Shown one piece after another: positions 21,001-27,300 of a stretch of 51,760 nt of DNA. This stretch comes from JAWKTT01 sp041398965 (GTDB lineage Bacteria > Planctomycetota > Planctomycetia > Planctomycetales > Planctomycetaceae), in the NCBI GenBank assembly GCA_041398965.1, contig JAWKTT010000032.1:1-51760 (forward strand). Reading direction: 5' to 3'. Numbering within the stretch: the stretch's first letter is position 1; every line of letters starts with the position of its first letter. The translations under genes and the position numbers were made by a program. The notes beneath the pieces are model-generated. The model was given only the letters and a program-made list of their open reading frames with translations. It did no database searches and had not been told where the DNA came from.

Positions 21001-21391
21001 TGGCCTGCCCTTGTCCGACAATCAGCGTGCCGTTGGTATCAATCGCGTGTCCCGCTGACACGTTGGCGGAGGAGAGGAACTCACCGTCCACATAGAACGC
21101 GACATCGCCGTTGGTATTGTCCCAACTCACAGCGATGTGATGGGGCTCTCCATCGCGCAGTTGGGGAGTGGCGACACCAGCGGTAACGGAGTTCCCACCG
21201 ACATAAAGTGTGAGCGTGTCGGATGTGTTGAGGAAGACCTTGAACTCGAAATCCTCGGCAGCTGTCTTGTAAGAGATAAGATGTGGCGCCTGAAGATTCG
21301 GGTTTTCGAGCGTCGTGACAAACTCGACAGTCAAGGCTGCTGCACTCCCCCGAGGATCGCGTTGCCGTCTTAAGTGCCTGGAGATAAGCAT
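3062..21391 (-). CDS. Giant tandem Ig-like/cadherin repeat protein, C-terminal part
   Basis: About 6,109 residues, most likely the continuation of the upstream frame beyond a one-base shift. An internal ATG at 21391 has GGAGG five nt before it, so an independent start is possible but unlikely. Order by position: LamG-like (to 20800), DUF642-like (20650-20170) and C-type lectin (20140-19690, WLGATD, FSPGEPY, GLWDD) inserted into a cadherin domain, PKD (19470-19230), NHL propeller (19220-18430, repeated FGPDGxLYV), LamG (about 18000-17450), many Ig-like/tandem-95, CSPG-like and PKD/VCBS repeats (17400-5540) with one LamG (13700-13070), five cadherin repeats (5535-4020, ending DENDNAP or DQNDNAP), a final tandem-95 repeat, an Asp/Asn/Thr-rich linker (3730-3600), a hydrophobic segment LVSTSLSVGYVVWLLRGG (3240-3160) and an acidic end. 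TAA at 3062-3064. Calcium-dependent rigidity is expected from the cadherin DxND motifs. Likely extracellular and cell-attached. Confidence 0.85.
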   Translation of the reverse strand: MLISRHLRRQRDPRGSAAALTVEFVTTLENPNLQAPHLISYKTAAEDFEFKVFLNTSDTLTLYVGGNSVTAGVATPQLRDGEPHHIAVSWDNTNGDVAFYVDGEFLSSANVSAGHAIDTNGTLIVGQGQATFPQWTHTQAARGTFYDVRIWDEVRSAAEISLNYQHKLDVTPVEAAAMGLVANWQMDGFNGSNEVVDIVSGNNLSIGHASGTGFTASTPVEDLHVAENASTGTSVGFVVPSDPDVTNDIVADGTFLEAGIPGTWQTYTSPASIGAWQVVQNNVELLGNAYHRTPLGGLSIDLNGNSPGAIQQTLSTTAGTQYQIVFALSGEWTGGEAIKDLRVSADGQSTDFSISQPNNWSRTNMLWEHRTMTFTATDASTVLRIESLDGVNSWGAVIGDVQVIEIPQAVSTILNNDPTLNYDAATGKFYRFVASSSEWSTALAGATSSALNGVAGQLVTIRSAYENEVVRNLVDSLGWGGTWLGATDTTSEGNYFWLNGTQDGDQFWSGGATGSATSGDFANFSPGEPYGDGNSPTEDYLIMYTDTGLWDDIEPTSIPGYTIEWDASEVLSNYTFSINDPSSNFEIDTNTGEITVAATSTLDYETATFHDVDVTVTDAAGNSYLETVRIAVDNVAITTVTATGNGSVAAGSTYTLNLSADEDATSWTINWGDGTIETIAGNPSSVTHAYDAQAGGLTFNITAAATDADGTVYNNRLFVPSWSGTDLVHIYQGNDATFTGTMAPLSDGLDDHIEVIQGPNGNLFVSSEISDSVLEYTTNGTLVGTFVAAGSGGLNGAAGMAFGPDGDLYVASYLSNQILRFNGTTGAFEEVVVSSGTGGLNSPLGLNFGPDGQLYVSSRGGNKILRFDPVTKALDATFDGSVGGTTEDFTFGPDGHIYAVDASNARIVRLDATDGTLLSVFVTSGAGGLGYPAGIAFGPDGNLYVGDQVSHTIKMYDGATGAYIDDHVTSGAGGLVQPAYFTFEASQQVSVLSSGGPAQILPAAQSTPEDTTLTFSTANGNAITVDDGTAATDTRLQVFLSVDGFNGTLTLSQTTGLSFPGGSNGSSSMVIWGTEADINAALEGMVFTPNLNYNGPANITVETKLAADLQGLYEFENAGNVGEDTSVGVLQNATAFGTGTAPGPQVVVDGTRGNVLDLGSGIHDDYLNLNSNFGNPANLTMSAWVNADTAYADLFSFDNRVILRVDDANSSNHVTAIYHDGTTYRVVASSQSIAGTGWHHVALTFDDATKTMSLYIDGTLAGQNSFSNGISYLGGNVYIGSNKGNSLFLDGLIDDARIYTRALSAAEIAAIASDNHSAVGTIAVTVTPVNDAPTFASLDGNPTYTEGGSAVVLDANVDVSDAELDSLNSSLGNYSSSSLTIVRNGGVNTQDILSFNDGNGITLSGGNLIKNSQVIATFDTTSTNGQLVISFTDANGEIPTSADVDNILRQITYANSSDAPPASVQLNWTFSDGNSGAQGSGGALMATGSTTVTITAVNDAPVVTAGGTRSIMEGSTAMPFYSASSVVDADNTILSGGTLTASITAGFQTGDELFLTGGGIAGVTMTGNQVRVAGTLIGTWSGGTGGTPLVVSFNGSASVAFVDTLLNVVTYQNVIENPVSGVRTISVVVTDGSGGTSNPATATVSLTAVNDSPIFNNLNGTPTFIEAEVPVILDGDVSVVDPELTAIDDFNGATLRLARNGGANAEDIFSANGTLSALVQGGNLSVGGVTIGTVTTNSGGTLFLTFNSNATNARVNSAMQQIAYSNNSDAPPAAVQIDWTFNDGNSGAQGSGAASAVGGSTTVNITNVNDAPVITMAGGTQTYTENGAPILLDVTTTVTDVDSANFAGGTMTVSVVSGGGTADQLSIRHQGTAAGQIGVSGTDVTYGGTIIGTFTGGNGAATPLVITFNSNATPAAVQALARNIQWSVTGENPTTTQRLIRIVVTDGDGGTSNNGQNLYNVVSVNDAPEFASMNPLSGILEDDVTNSGTLVSQIVDTEVTDPDTGALKGIAIYGVDNTNGTWEYTLNGTNWLSVGSPSLSSALLLGADATTAIRFVPNANYNGVSGNLFLLAWDQTSGTAGTTINTTTPGLRGGSGSLSGGSASTHVPVTAVNDAPTITNNTLTVTEGGSTTITSSDISGSDVDGDPLTYTVSNVTGGQFEDPNNPGTPITSFTDADIAAGDVVFVHDGSETVPSWDLSVNDGTVTVGPQAASGVTLNPINDAPTIGNNTLTVTEGGSTTITASDMSGNDVDGDPLTYTVANVTGGQFEDPNNPGTPITTFTDADIAAGDVVFVHDGSETVPSWDLSVSDGTVTVGPQASGGVTLNRVNDAPVFSNLDDNRTFTIGGSPVVMDLDVTVVDAELTSADDFSGATLAITRNGGANADDQFSFVGNLSSTGEGQPLVLSSVTIGTVSTNSAGTLLITFNSNATNARVNEALRLIAYANGNGTPPASVQLDWTFSDGNTLNAQGSGGALQATGSTTITTVSGNSLVTAVGDNLSTPEDTPLIFDPTANDTDNESDSITVVEFTQPTNGSLVDNGNGTLTYTPTAEYNGTDSFEYVAIDSGAGLQHYWGLDGDAVDEIGTADGAINGTTTVTGSFDQALSFNETSDYVLLPDITYNTDFTISLKFKVDDLSGSSYQYLYSHGVFNAMDSISVYLGETGSIGPNLYTRFLDSNDAAPSITNFDVSSIIGDGQWHTYTLTISADDGLNVYFDGTLKYTDVTRGTDGINPTGAVYLGARQDLDPDRFFGGEMDSVQIYSTALNATQVSDLASAANGATVNLTVNPVNDDPTFTAIADQTIDEDTSTGALAFTVGDVETAAGSLTVSATSSNQTIIPDGNLTLVNLGGGNWTIAAAPAANQNGGQVTITLTVNDGTSSSQATFDVTVTAVNDAPTIGNNTLTVTEGGSTTITSSDISGNDVDGDPLTYTVATVTGGQFEDPNNPGTPITSFTDADIAAGDVVFVHDGSETVPSWDLSVNDGTVTVGPQAASGVTLNPVNDAPVIGNNTLTVTEGGSTTITSSDISGSDVDGDPLTYTVANVTGGQFEDPNNPGTPITSFTDADIANGDVIFVQDGTQTVPSWDLSVSDGTATVGPQASSGVTLITINDAPTVTSLANQTINEDTPSSALAFTIGDEETAAASLTVTATSSNQVIIPDGNLVIGGSGANRTITVTPAANQNGGPVTITLTVSDGVNSTQTTFDVTVTAVNDAPVINASSPLNSIAEDDVNNTGTLISQMVDTEVSDPDGGASLKGMAIIGADTTNGSWEYTLDGTNWLALGSPTLATARLLAADATTRVRFVPNLNFTGPSGLLTYKAWDQTQGAAGSTFNILTTGGSSAFSVGTNGSSVIVNAINDPPAITNNTLTVTEGGSTTITSSDISGNDVDGNPLTYTVSNVTGGQFENPAAPGTPITSFTDADIANGDVVFVHDGSETVPSWDLTINDGTVNVGPTGSSGVTLSPVNDIPVLDLDADNSSGGADPNFITSFIENGGPVSIADADAVLSDSDNAQLTSLTVTLSDIPNGVAEVLAADTTGTSIVAAYDDINGVLTLSGSDTVAHYQQVLRTVTYNNTSEAPDTSARSITFLANDGSGTSNPAITIVTMTAINDAPLSSAVSASGSEDAASISITLSGSDVDGTVDYFKLKFLPANGTLYTNVGLTSAAVANTNYAATAGTLTLYFVPNANWNGVTTFDYNAVDNGGLLSVAAGTATITVSAVNDAPVLTVPAGQTITAGDTVTLSGGNAISVSDLDAGSGDVRVTLSVPHGGLTLASTVGLTFSQGNGSDDPTMTFRGSLAAVNTALDGLTYVHGDNHGGASTINVSVSDLGNTGAPGPLTDSKSIDITINLPGGALIPADGFLQGNYLEIGFGKDGAIGSDAAAPTGFVRDGSQLGVVADADQDGWGTYDGDFVLPGSPVETWGVGVGGATSYNSNIEAQQINGTLSNFVDTATYQSLDWSGSVNSLDVDTTYRVGVDDLYMDVFVTLTNASGSAMSDVYYFRNVDPDNDYEQGGIDTFYTTNTIFSQGNDGSGISYVTATQADGSLLGLMAFGENSRVTYGGFHNIDPSAIYNGTGGLMQSGTSYEDEAVSLAYYISTVNAGESVTLRYRYVFAEAAHAVPVVDLDLDDSSGVVGRNFRTTFTEDGGPVKIADTDLALYDPDSANLTGMTITITNVQDGAAEVLAANTVGTSITANYVGGVLTLSGTDSVANYKQVLASVTYDNTSQNPDATTRQLTVVTTDGTHTSATATTFIAVTPVNDIPVLTVSQLTLNEGETVLLSAANLAATDVDADPTTLQFSVTNVVGGQFEFVIAPGVAITSFTQNDVTSGAVRFVDNGDEFAPSFDVSVSDGLLSTAPSAATINFTNLNDAPTISAISNQTINEDTTLGPLSFTVGDAETAPGSLIVMATSNNQTIIRDAALLIGGSGSNRTITLTPEPNANGGPVTITISVSDGVTTSQTTFTVNVTPVNDNPFQDAIPVVSISEGSGVTLDTGGFSDNDGDSLTYVWDLDNDGIFGEAGEPTGASPTVSWATLESFGIGDQGSYTLRVRASDPFGGTGDGMMLLTVSNTAPTANADGGVGFATTEDTSFVTGNVLTNDTDPATGDLLTVQSVDTTGTRGTVINNGDGTFAYNPNGQFEGLAAGQTAADTFQYTVTDGDGGSSTTTVTITINGVNDAPTISVIADQNIDEETSTGPLAFSVADVDAVTLTVSASSNNTTIIPNGNLTLVDLGGGNWTIEATPALNQNGGPVTITLTVDDGTTTTLTTFDITVNPINDAPTISVITDQTIDEESSTGPLAFSVADVDIEPLTVTAASSNQTIIPDANLTLIDLGSGNWTIEATPAPNQNGGPVTITLTVDDGTTTTLTTFDIIVNPINDAPTQTAIASTTINEGDSVTVDAGTWNDLENDTLSYTWDIDGDGNFGEVGEPSGASATITWGTLQSLGIIDEGNYTFAVRVSDGNGGVTDGTFNVTVNNTPPTANDDAGVGFTTDENTSFTTLDARGNDTDPANGDLPLTVTGIDTTGTLGTVLDNGNGTFTYDPNGKFEGLDAGETATDTFTYQITDGDGGTSTATVIITITGVNDAPTITGVADQSIDEDTTTGPLAFSVADVDVEPLTVTAVSNNQTIIPDANLNLIDLGSGNWTIEATPALNQNGGPVTITLSVFDGTATTTTTFNVTVNPINDAPTISVIADQNIDEETSTGPLPFAVADVDADTLTVTATSDNTTIIPNGNLTLVNLGGGNWTIAATPALNQYGGPVTITLTVDDGTTSTQTSFAVTVNPINDAPVIGDEIFDILENSPNGTLVGTMSVSDVDPTDTHVFSIVAGNTNGAFAIDPVSGNITVANAAALDFETTTLFSLTIQVSDSGSPVISQTATALIRLLDENDNAPVIAPGQTFNILENLATGTPVGTLVASDVDTVGFLQQWSIVGGTGATAFKIDAASGEFSVSDATQLDFETSPSLTLLVTVSDGVNISAIETVTITLQDQNDNAPQIPTGLNFSVSEFATVGTFVGTANATDIDTVGGPLTWSIVSGNSDGVFTINAATGEIQVLDTTRLDYETTPSYTLGVTANDGLNTSAITLISIQVLNENDPPTIHPVGPLTISENLPVGTLIANITSSDPDVGDTRTYAITAGNGSGAFSIDPNSGALRVADAAPLDFETTTNFLLTVTVTDAGGRTDSTAVAIALSDVNETPVSLTLSGHSVPENSAGGTIVGTAQGSDVDAGDFLTYSLTADAGQRFVIDPTTGTIRVNTGADLNFEVTSSHAVTVRATDAGGLSIDRTFNLNILNINEAPIAVDDEFFLRQLETLITRNPGLLANDNDVDGDAIRVELVSGVSNGSLVLNSDGTFTYKPDSTFHGVDSFQYRVNDGSLQSDPVTVTLNVAGVGGQATTDTTTSTVTDDKNNDTNDDDTNDNPSPTLPGPVNSNVSTVSTRFSPGTVLSHEAPIRFESHDARVEIEEITGQLLDLPKSDSHRGLKGGGNPFERFQDLLVHRVTEVQPVYGPTLNVVSYAPLSVDFDGQKYEQSTRGWQETITSFELAVGSTTLVSTSLSVGYVVWLLRGGTLFAGLISSIPSWQAFDPLPIVESFDDSSNDDDLDTLSSIAANS
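4020..5535 (-). repeat. Five cadherin repeats near the C-terminus of the giant gene
   Basis: Units of 295-310 bp start near 5535, 5225, 4915, 4610 and 4315. They carry the cadherin features GxFxIDxxxGxIxV, LDFETT.. and inter-domain DENDNAP or DQNDNAP, which bind calcium between domains in known cadherins. The last two linkers are degenerate (NENDPP, VNETP), so calcium binding there may be weaker. Confidence 0.85.
5535..7970 (-). repeat. Higher-order repeat: PKD-VCBS-Ig-Ig module, two copies of about 1.2 kb
   Basis: Two consecutive supermodules, about 7970-6756 and 6755-5535, each about 405 residues in the order PKD-like (YVWDLDNDGIFGEAGEPTGA or YTWDIDGDGNFGEVGEPSGA), VCBS-like (NDTDPATGDLL or NDTDPANGDLP, then FEGLAAGQTAADTF or FEGLDAGETATDTF) and two Ig-like units (STGPLAFSVADVD, PVTITLTVDDGTTTT). 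The matched order and spacing show duplication of the four-domain block as a unit. Confidence 0.8.
12072..12720 (-). repeat. Two tandem 324-bp CSPG-like repeats (pair 1)
   Basis: Two consecutive copies of a 108-residue unit, beginning near 12720 and 12396 on the coding strand. The consensus contains NNTLTVTEGGSTTITSSDIS, GQFEDPNNPGTPIT, VVFVHDGSETVPSWDLSV and GVTL. It resembles the CSPG/cadherin-like repeat of surface proteins. A further, more diverged copy lies near 10990-11315 (FENPAAPGTPIT). Confidence 0.8.
14406..15055 (-). repeat. Two tandem 324-bp CSPG-like repeats (pair 2)
   Basis: Two further copies of the same 108-residue unit, spaced exactly 324 bp (compare the plus-strand CTTGTGGTCCCACAGTGACC near 14438 and 14762). 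By eye the pair differs at about ten positions in the first 190 nt, so the duplication is recent or kept uniform by recombination. Confidence 0.85.
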
Positions 21392-24300
21392 CATTCCCTC
21401 CGTCAAGATTCAACTCAATGCCGCTGGAGAGGCTAGTCGGTGCCGAATTGGCTTCGGGCAGGTCGGTCACATTGATGGTGATCGCCTCTGCATAAGTTCC
21501 CCCTTCTGCGTCTTTGACCTCCACTGTAACGGCATGCGATGTGGCCGACTCGTAATCCAGCAGGTAGTTGTTGGCGGTGGTGATTTCGCCGGTGGAACTG
21601 TTGATTGTGAAGCGTCCACCAGCATCGTTCGTCAACGCATAGGTATACGTGCCGTCGGCAGCGACTTCAGGATCGGAGGGGCGCACGTAGGTGACATGTG
21701 TGCCGTTCGGCGACCCTTCGGCAATCTCGATGACGGTCGTCGCGTTGCCAGGCGTGAACGCACCAACGGCTCCGACATGCTGTACTGTCAGATCACGCGT
21801 GCCAGGATTGATAAGATCAGCAACGGTTGTGCCGCCTGCCAGCGACTTCATCTGCCAGTTGGCAATCAGCCCGGTGGGGATGGCCGTGCTGTCGAACTTG
21901 TGCTCGTAATTGAGAGCGATCTCACCTGCGGTGCGGACGTCGTTCCAGATGCGGACATCGTGGAAAGTACCCCGGAAGGCTTCATCCGCTTCGAAGACGT
22001 TTGCCGTTGCATCCTGATCTTGGCCGAGCAGCAGATTGCCGCCTGAAGAAATGGTGGCTCCGGTCTTGTAGGTCAGCGGTGCTTCAGCCTGGGCCCCATC
22101 GACGTAGAAGATGACCTGTCCGTTGGCACTATTCCAACTGACAGCCACATGGTGAATGTCTCCATCCAGCAACTGAGCATAGCGCCCCACGGAGCCAAGC
22201 TCACCCAGCCCGATCGAATCGATACCCAGCCAGAGTTGACCATCTGGATAGATCGTCAGGTAGAACTCGTTGTGTTGCAGTCCAGTGCGGTAGGAGATGA
22301 GGGAATTATTGACGGTGTTCGGATCTTCAATCTGGAAAGTAGCCTCGAACGTGATGGCCGTCAGATTGTTCATAATGCTGCCGCCGTTCTGGGCGAGCAG
22401 ATACGTGTCGGTTCCCCCATTCGTGTTGATGGCAACACCGGTAGAGAGGTCGGTCGGAACAGCGGTCGCCGCAGAAGTCGCTGGCAGGTTGAGCGACATT
22501 TCCGAGGTCGAGCCGTAGGCGGCGAGATCATCGATACCGACCTGGGCCGGGTTGAGGATTTCCGTTGCAGTTGCCGAAATGCGATCACCGACGGCCACCG
22601 AAACGCCAGTCAGCGTGGTGCTAAAGTTGTCGGCCCGACCGCTGCCGTCGGTTGTAACAACATAAGACCCCAGATAGACGCGGGCTTCGCCATGCCCTGT
22701 TGGGTCTTCTGTCCCCAAGGGGTTGTTATAGAACTCAATTCGATACTGTGTGTTGAGCCCGTCTGTTCTGAGACTTCCAGTAATGTCGAGATCGGTGCCA
22801 GTAATTGCCGCCGTCCAAAGCACCGGGAAGTTCTGCAATTCGTTCGGGCCTGTGTCCTGATCCTCAGGGTTGCCGGAGGAGTCGTTGTCGGTCACGCCGT
22901 CACCGTTCATGTCGATCGCGAGGCCCGTGTTGTCAGTGATGACATTACGCAGAATGGAAATTCCGCTGGCACCAGTATCGAGATGAACCCCTTTGCCGTT
23001 GTACTTGATGACGTTCGCCGAACTCCCGTCAGTACCACCGATGAGGCCATTGGCGCCAATAGCGCGAATGCCTGTGGCGTTCCCGAAATTCTTCGTGCCG
23101 GTGGAATCGGTTCCAATCCAGTTGCCGGTAATCGTATTGTCCGTTCCCCCCAGGATGATGCCCTCAAAGGAATAACCTCCTAACACGTTTCCCGAAATTG
23201 TATTCGGACCCGAGGAAACGGTAATTCCGCGCGTCGCCGATCCGAACGTTGCTGACTCATCGAGCTTGACGTTGAAGTAGTTCCCTTCGACCGTGTTGTT
23301 GATCGAATTGGAGACAATCCAGATCCCAGTCGAACCGCGACCGAAGACGTTTTCCTGACCAGGTAAGAAGCCGCCGATCTGGTTTCCGCTCGACTCGCTC
23401 ACAGTGAGCTGAACATTGTTGCCAGCACCAACAATGCTCGTCAGGCCATCGGCTGTGGCATTGAATCGATTGCCCTGAATCGTCGCGTTATTGCTATGGA
23501 ACAGGCTGACATTGTATGCGGCGGTCCCAGTGATTACGTTGTCCAGAATGAGAACACTATTGCCATAGTTCAAGTCAATGGCATAGGACGAGTTCGCGAG
23601 CGCCGCAGTACCAGAAGCATCTGTTCCAATCCTGTTGTTGCGGATGGTGGTTGTGGTGGCGGTCGCGATGGAGACCCCGAACGCGTCGTTCCCGGAAATC
23701 AGGTTTCCGGCCTGAGTCGTCGTGCCGCCGATCGTGTTGTTGCTGGCATTGTTGGTGACAACAACACCACTTTGCGTGTTACCGCGATCGAGCAAGCCTG
23801 TCACATCGGTGCCGATGTAGTTTCCTTGAACAACATTGAGCGATGTTCCCGCTCCTTCAATCTGCACTCCCTTGGCAGAGTTGCCTGAAATGATGTTGCG
23901 CGCTGCTGCTGTGGTGCCGCCGATGGTGTTGGACTGGGCTCCGGCGGCGATGTGAATCCCATCGAAGCTGTTGCCGCGGGCGGTGGTGCCATCTGTCGCG
24001 AGTCCGATGATGTTCCCCTGCACCGTATTACTATTGGTGCCAGAGCCGGTAATCATCACCCCTTCGCCGTTATTGCCAGAAATGACGTTGCGTGCTCCGG
24101 CGACACTCCCCCCGATCGTATTCCCATTGGCTCCGCTCTCCAGATGAATTCCATTGCTGGTGTTACCCAGGAGAGTGCTTCCGTCTGCTGCCAGACCAAT
24201 AATGTTCCCCTGAACCAAGTTTGAAATTGCGGCGGAACCTGTAATCGTCACGCCGGTTCCTGTGTTCCCCGAGATCAGGTTTCCTGCCCCGGCGGTGGTG

Positions 24301-27300
24301 CCCCCAATGGTGTTATTCGTGGCGGTGCCGGAGATGACGACGCCGCTGACGCCATTTCCCAGTTGTGCCGTTCCGGTGACATTCGTCCCGATGTAGTTAC
24401 CGAGGATTGTATTATTGCTGCCGTGGTTCAGACGAATTCCCGAGCCGGTGTTTCCAGAGATGATGTTCCGCTCGGCCGCGGTGGTTCCTCCGATAGTGTT
24501 GTTGTCGACAGCCGCCGCTGCTCCCATCGTAATACCGTGACTGGTATTGCCAATCGCGGCCGTTCCAGCCGCGTTCAGTCCGATGATGTTGCCGATGACC
24601 GTGTTGGACGATGATCCTAGGTTGATGTTGATCCCGGAGAGATTATTCCCGGAGATCACGTTCCGTTCGTTCGCCGAAGTCCCGCCGATGACATTGTCGT
24701 TGGCGTTGTTAATCAGCGAAATCCCGTGATTCAGGTTGCCGAGATCGGCTGTCCCGTTGGTCCCGATGTAGTTACCAACAATCGTCGTGTTGGAGGCTCC
24801 ATCCAGCAGGATGCCGTTGACTTCAAAGTTCACAATCTGCAAACCGCGAACTGTCGATCCGCTGGCGGAAATCCGCAGGCCGTTCGCCCCCGCGATCCCA
24901 GTTCCATCGAGCACAACAACTGGTGCCCCAGCGTAGTCCGGCTCGGAGGCGCCATTGATCACCACGGCGTTTGTGATTGTTGGCAGTGCCGACGACAGCG
25001 AGATGACATGCGGACCTGCTCCGGCAACGTTGAAGTCGATGACATCTGGACCACCAGCACCGTTGGTCGTGTTGTTAGCGGCGATGATCGCTTCGCGAAG
25101 TGAGACCTTGCCGTCGGTTCCCTTGTTGGCCTTCAGCCAGTCGATCGTGTGGGTGAGATTCCCTGCGACAATTCCGGAGTCGTTGTTGTCGGAGATGGTA
25201 TCGACGGTGATGGTATTCACCGTGGCTGCAACAGTGGCCAGTTCCTGGATCTCGGCCAGACTTAAGTCTCGATTATACAGACGGACTTCGTCGAGCAGAC
25301 CGTCGTAGTCGCTTTGAGTGCCGCTGGTGGCCCCAAACTTCAGGGCTTCGGCATTGCTGATACTCCCGACGGCAGCAGTGTCCGAACCGACGGCGACCCC
25401 ATCGACATACAGAGTGAAGACATTTCCGTTGCGGACGCCCGTTACCTGATGCCATTGCCCATCCAAGGTCCCGCCGACGGTGACCTGCGCCAGGGTGGCT
25501 CCATCGTAAGCTTCAAAGACTAGATTGCTCCCATTGCGGTAGAAAATGAACCCTGCCCCGCCATTGGTCTTGCCGACGAGTCGCGCGGTGCCTGCCGTGG
25601 TCTGGGTACTGTTGAACCAGAATCCGACGGAGAAGTCGCCGCTGCCGAAGTCGAGATGACCATCGGTGGGGTCGGCGATTTCGGTGCGGTCGAAGTCGCC
25701 CGAGTAGTTGACGGCAAGATCTTCCTGGCCAGTCGTATAGACCGGCGATCCGACATGCGTTCCGTTGGCCCCATACAGGGACGAATCGATAGCCGTCGTG
25801 CCGGAACCTTCATCGAGCTTGTAATGACCAACCAGTCCGTTGAAGCCATCGAACAGACGGAAGTAGACCCCGTCCGTGTCACCTTCCCCATTACCGGACC
25901 AGACGACGACATGATCGCCGTTGTCTGCGACCGCAAGGGACGCATTCGACTGAATCCCTGAGGTTGTGGTATTGACTCGGACTGCCGCGCCGACCTGATT
26001 GTCGTTCGCGTCAAACACACGTCGCCAAACATCGCCCGACTTGGTGTAGGTGACGACCAGGTTGCCGTAGGCGTCGATCCCCACGTCTGGTAGCGAGACG
26101 CCGGAATCGAACAGCTTGACGGCCGAAGTCGCCGTTCCATCACTGGCAAACCGCTGATAGGCAATGCTGGAAAGGCTATCGATTACCGAATCGTATGCCT
26201 CCCAGGCGATCACGAACTCACCCGAAGGGAGCATGACAATCGAGGCGGGCACTAGGTCATCGTAGATCGGGCCAGCGGCAAAGGGGACACTGGTGACCTG
26301 CGCGCCAGTGTCGTCATAGAGCATGGCAACCGCACGGCCCAGGTCATCGTAGACGATCACGTGCGAGCCATCGTCCGCAATGGCAACATCGATAAACTGA
26401 GTGTTCGTGGCAGCGACTGTGTCGTCTCCGACAAGACCTCCGCTGGAGTCATATGCTGCGTTGTACAGTGTCGATCCATCTGTCCATGCGATGACGAAGT
26501 CACCATTTGAATTCATGGCGACTGCTGGTGCCGACTGGACACCGGCCGTCAGGGAGTTGACGCGGAACTCACCGCCAATCGCAACGCCTGATGCATTGAA
26601 GCGCTGAGCGAAGATGCCATCGACATCCCCCAGGCCGTTTCCATTCCACACCACAATGAAGTTGCCCGCATCATCCATCGCCACAACAGGATCAAACTGA
26701 TTGCCGGCGAACGTCGTATTGACAAGAATCTCATCAGTCAATGGCGCACCGGTCGCATCGTATCGACGCAGGTAAACTCCACTTTGATCGCCATCGCTAC
26801 TTTGCCATACAACAACGAAGTTGCCGTTGGCATCCATTGCCACACTGTGCGAAACATCGGCTGTCTGAGTGCCGATCGTTGTTTGATTGATCCGAGTTCC
26901 CCCAGCGAATTCGACCGCACCGATGTCGTATTGACCATCGGCCCGCAGAACGCCCCGTTGGTCGGTAACGATTTGCGAACCTGGGTTGCCGTTATTGATC
27001 GCAGGGCTGCCGGAGAGCAGCGAATGCGTCAGCGTGGGGCCGCCGTTGTCGGCCAGCGAATCGAGAAGGGGATTGGTGTTCTGTTTGTCGCTGGCGATCC
27101 ATCCGCCGTTTCCAGTGGTATTGCCAATGATGTTGTAGCCGGCACTGGACATCGTGCCGAAGGCGTCAGAATTGCTGGTAGCGGTGTTGCTGGCAATGAT
27201 GCTGCTGCCAACACTAATAGTTCCACCGTTGCGATAAATCCCGCCACCGCTGTTTGCCGTGTTGAATGCGATCGTCGAATTACGAATCGTGGCGATATTC

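Noticed and set aside
21347..21351. Programmed ribosomal frameshift in the giant gene
   Set aside because: No X-XXY-YYZ type slippery heptamer or stable downstream stem was recognised; a simple indel explains the data.
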